64,000 nucleotides of DNA, taken from the NCBI RefSeq assembly GCF_000725345.1, contig NZ_CP008852.1, positions 858,001 to 922,000 of the forward strand, read 5' to 3'. The notes under the pieces were generated by a model. That model did not search any database and was not told the DNA's origin. It was given only the letters and a program-made list of their open reading frames with translations. The DNA is from Pelosinus sp. UFO1 (GTDB lineage: Bacteria; Bacillota; Negativicutes; DSM-13327). The position numbers and the translations under genes were made by a program. Every line of letters starts with the position of its first letter. Position 1 is the first letter of the stretch. This document shows, piece by piece, positions 62,736-64,000 of the stretch.

Positions 62736-64000
62736 GTGTTGAAATTGAACAACGTTAGTATTGTGTATAAACTCTTTATATTGTTGGTTATTTCTATTGT
62801 AGGAGTGGGTATAGTAGGATACACTGGTTATTCCCATTTACTAAAAACAAATCAGGATATGAACGCTATGTACCAAGATCGATTAATTGCTGTAAAGTTA
62901 ATTAATGAAAATATTGGTCATTTTCGTTTCATACAAGCATTTGTGTTTGAAGCGATGGTTACTGTAGATGGGGCCCGGAAAGAGGCGGTGGTAAAAGCCA
63001 TAGATCTTAGGGATGAGATGTTTAATAAAAATATTATAGAGTATGAAAAAAATAACTTGAATGCAAAAGAGATAGAACAATTGAAGGAAATGAAAATTGC
63101 CATGGAAAAATATCGTGATGGGCGAAAAAGAATCATGAATTTAGCTATGGAAAACAAAAGTGCAGAAGCATATAAAGAATATGTTACAAACGTGTTGCCT
63201 TATTCCAATATCTTTATAGACTTGTTAAAGAAAATAGCAGAGGATAATACAAAAGCGGCTGATGAACTCAACAAACAAAATGGTGAAGCGTTTATTCGTG
63301 CGAAAAACTTAATTGGTGGTAGTTTTATCGGGGTGTTAAGTATCATGGGATTAGTTAGCTTTTACATTGGTAGAAACATAACCAATCCTATGAAAATAGG
63401 TACTAGCCATTTGTGTGAAATGGCAAAAGGAAATTTTTCTATTGATGTACCTAAAAAATTGCTAGAAAATAAAGATGAATTCGGCATCATGGGACAAGCC
63501 TTTCATATGTTAAATCACAATATGAGGATGTTAGTACAAAAGATTGGACATTCTGCGGAGAAGTTGGCAGCAGCATCAGAGCAATTAACTGCTAGTGCCG
63601 AACAATCTGCGGATGCCTCAAATCAAGTAGCTGCTTCAGTGACTGATATTACCTTTGGAACCGAGAGACAGGCAAGTGCTCTGAAGGAAACGACTGGAGT
63701 TATGGAAGAGATGTCTCGTCAAATTCAAATTGTGGCAGATAATACAGAACAAACTGTAGTCTTATCTGAAAAGACAGCTGTAGCATCTAAGAATGGTACT
63801 TATTCGGTCAGTGTTGCATTAGAACAAATGAGAAATATTGAAAGAACGGTCAATACATCTGCAGAGGTTGTGACTAAGTTAGGAGAGCGCTCCAGTGAAA
63901 TTGGACAAATTGTTGGCACTATCTCTACGATTGCTGGACAGACGAATCTTTTAGCGTTAAATGCCGCTATCGAAGCGGCAAGAGCTGGAGAGACGGGGCG
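62736..64000 (+). CDS. Methyl-accepting chemotaxis protein (3' partial)
   Basis: The reading frame is open from 62736 to the window end, so the gene is cut. Start is probably GTG 62736 (AGGGTG 5 nt before) or TTG 62739. TM1 (about 12-32: FILLVISIVGVGIVGYTGY), a helical sensor of about 150 residues, TM2 (about 190-210: GGSFIGVLSIMGLVSFYIG), HAMP, and a signalling coiled coil reaching the tip [20 protein letters not shown]. Located after pectin genes, it may guide the cell to pectin products; this is inferred from context. Confidence 0.92.
   Translation, partial: MLKLNNVSIVYKLFILLVISIVGVGIVGYTGYSHLLKTNQDMNAMYQDRLIAVKLINENIGHFRFIQAFVFEAMVTVDGARKEAVVKAIDLRDEMFNKNIIEYEKNNLNAKEIEQLKEMKIAMEKYRDGRKRIMNLAMENKSAEAYKEYVTNVLPYSNIFIDLLKKIAEDNTKAADELNKQNGEAFIRAKNLIGGSFIGVLSIMGLVSFYIGRNITNPMKIGTSHLCEMAKGNFSIDVPKKLLENKDEFGIMGQAFHMLNHNMRMLVQKIGHSAEKLAAASEQLTASAEQSADASNQVAASVTDITFGTERQASALKETTGVMEEMSRQIQIVADNTEQTVVLSEKTAVASKNGTYSVSVALEQMRNIERTVNTSAEVVTKLGERSSEIGQIVGTISTIAGQTNLLALNAAIEAARAGETG

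Noticed and set aside
1-64000. CRISPR arrays, tRNA or rRNA genes, intact transposases or prophage genes
   Set aside because: None seen: no regularly spaced direct repeats with unique spacers and no tRNA-like cloverleaf or mobile-element protein was noticed.

Overview
The window comes from a low-G+C Firmicute that makes endospores and has an outer membrane, most likely a member of the Negativicutes (Sporomusaceae, for example a Pelosinus-like organism). Spore traits are a GerA-type germinant receptor operon, an alpha/beta-type SASP and CotF-like coat proteins. The outer membrane is implied by a porin with an N-terminal SLH domain, a coiled coil and a beta-barrel ending in Phe. The organism name is inferred from these gene families; no 16S gene is present.

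Layout. 1-4849: 3' part of an aldo/keto reductase, then nickel-pincer cofactor genes larC-larE-larB and a NiCoT nickel permease. LarC stops where its C-terminal domain should begin. 4965-9767: a two-component system (minus strand) whose kinase gene runs into a structured repeat, a DUF347 membrane protein, an amidohydrolase-like protein lacking usual metal ligands, and a small membrane protein. 9913-19880: an MFS transporter, then an L-ascorbate utilisation island: ulaG and a cytosolic beta-propeller protein on the minus strand, and a PRD/PTS regulator, ulaC, ulaA, ulaB, ulaE and ulaF on the plus strand. ulaD is absent. 20250-32478: a PAP2 phosphatase, then a potassium island: two small membrane peptides, kdpFABC, kdpD, a 335-nt structured repeat, kdpE and a kimA-type K+ transporter. 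33160-37134: gerA receptor operon. 37352-40212: a c-di-GMP-I riboswitch ahead of a methyl-accepting chemotaxis protein and a CheV-like coupling protein. 40322-46229: rubredoxin-like protein, YeiH-type exporter, an EmrAB-type efflux system with a MarR regulator and a clear operator, and a polysaccharide deacetylase. 46505-49861: coat proteins, SASP, a purine permease with a leader hairpin, and a GGCT-like protein. 50351-64000: pectin island with a family-10 type pectate lyase carrying a copper-amine-oxidase N domain, YesM/YesN-type two-component system, a GH28 polygalacturonase with FnIII domains, the SLH porin, a decayed pectinesterase remnant, an alginate-lyase-family protein and the 5' part of another chemotaxis receptor.

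How it fits together. The window reads as a set of accessory uptake and degradation modules, each with its own regulator: ascorbate PTS with a PRD activator, Kdp with KdpDE, pectin enzymes with YesMN, drug efflux with MarR, and chemotaxis under c-di-GMP control.

The least explained item is the structured repeat. A long copy lies between kdpD and kdpE and contains two tandem units of about 101 nt with covarying UNCG-loop hairpins. A short copy lacks these units. Both copies sit directly at the 3' end of a sensor histidine kinase gene, in the same sense. All calls are from reading the sequence; no database search or folding program was run.
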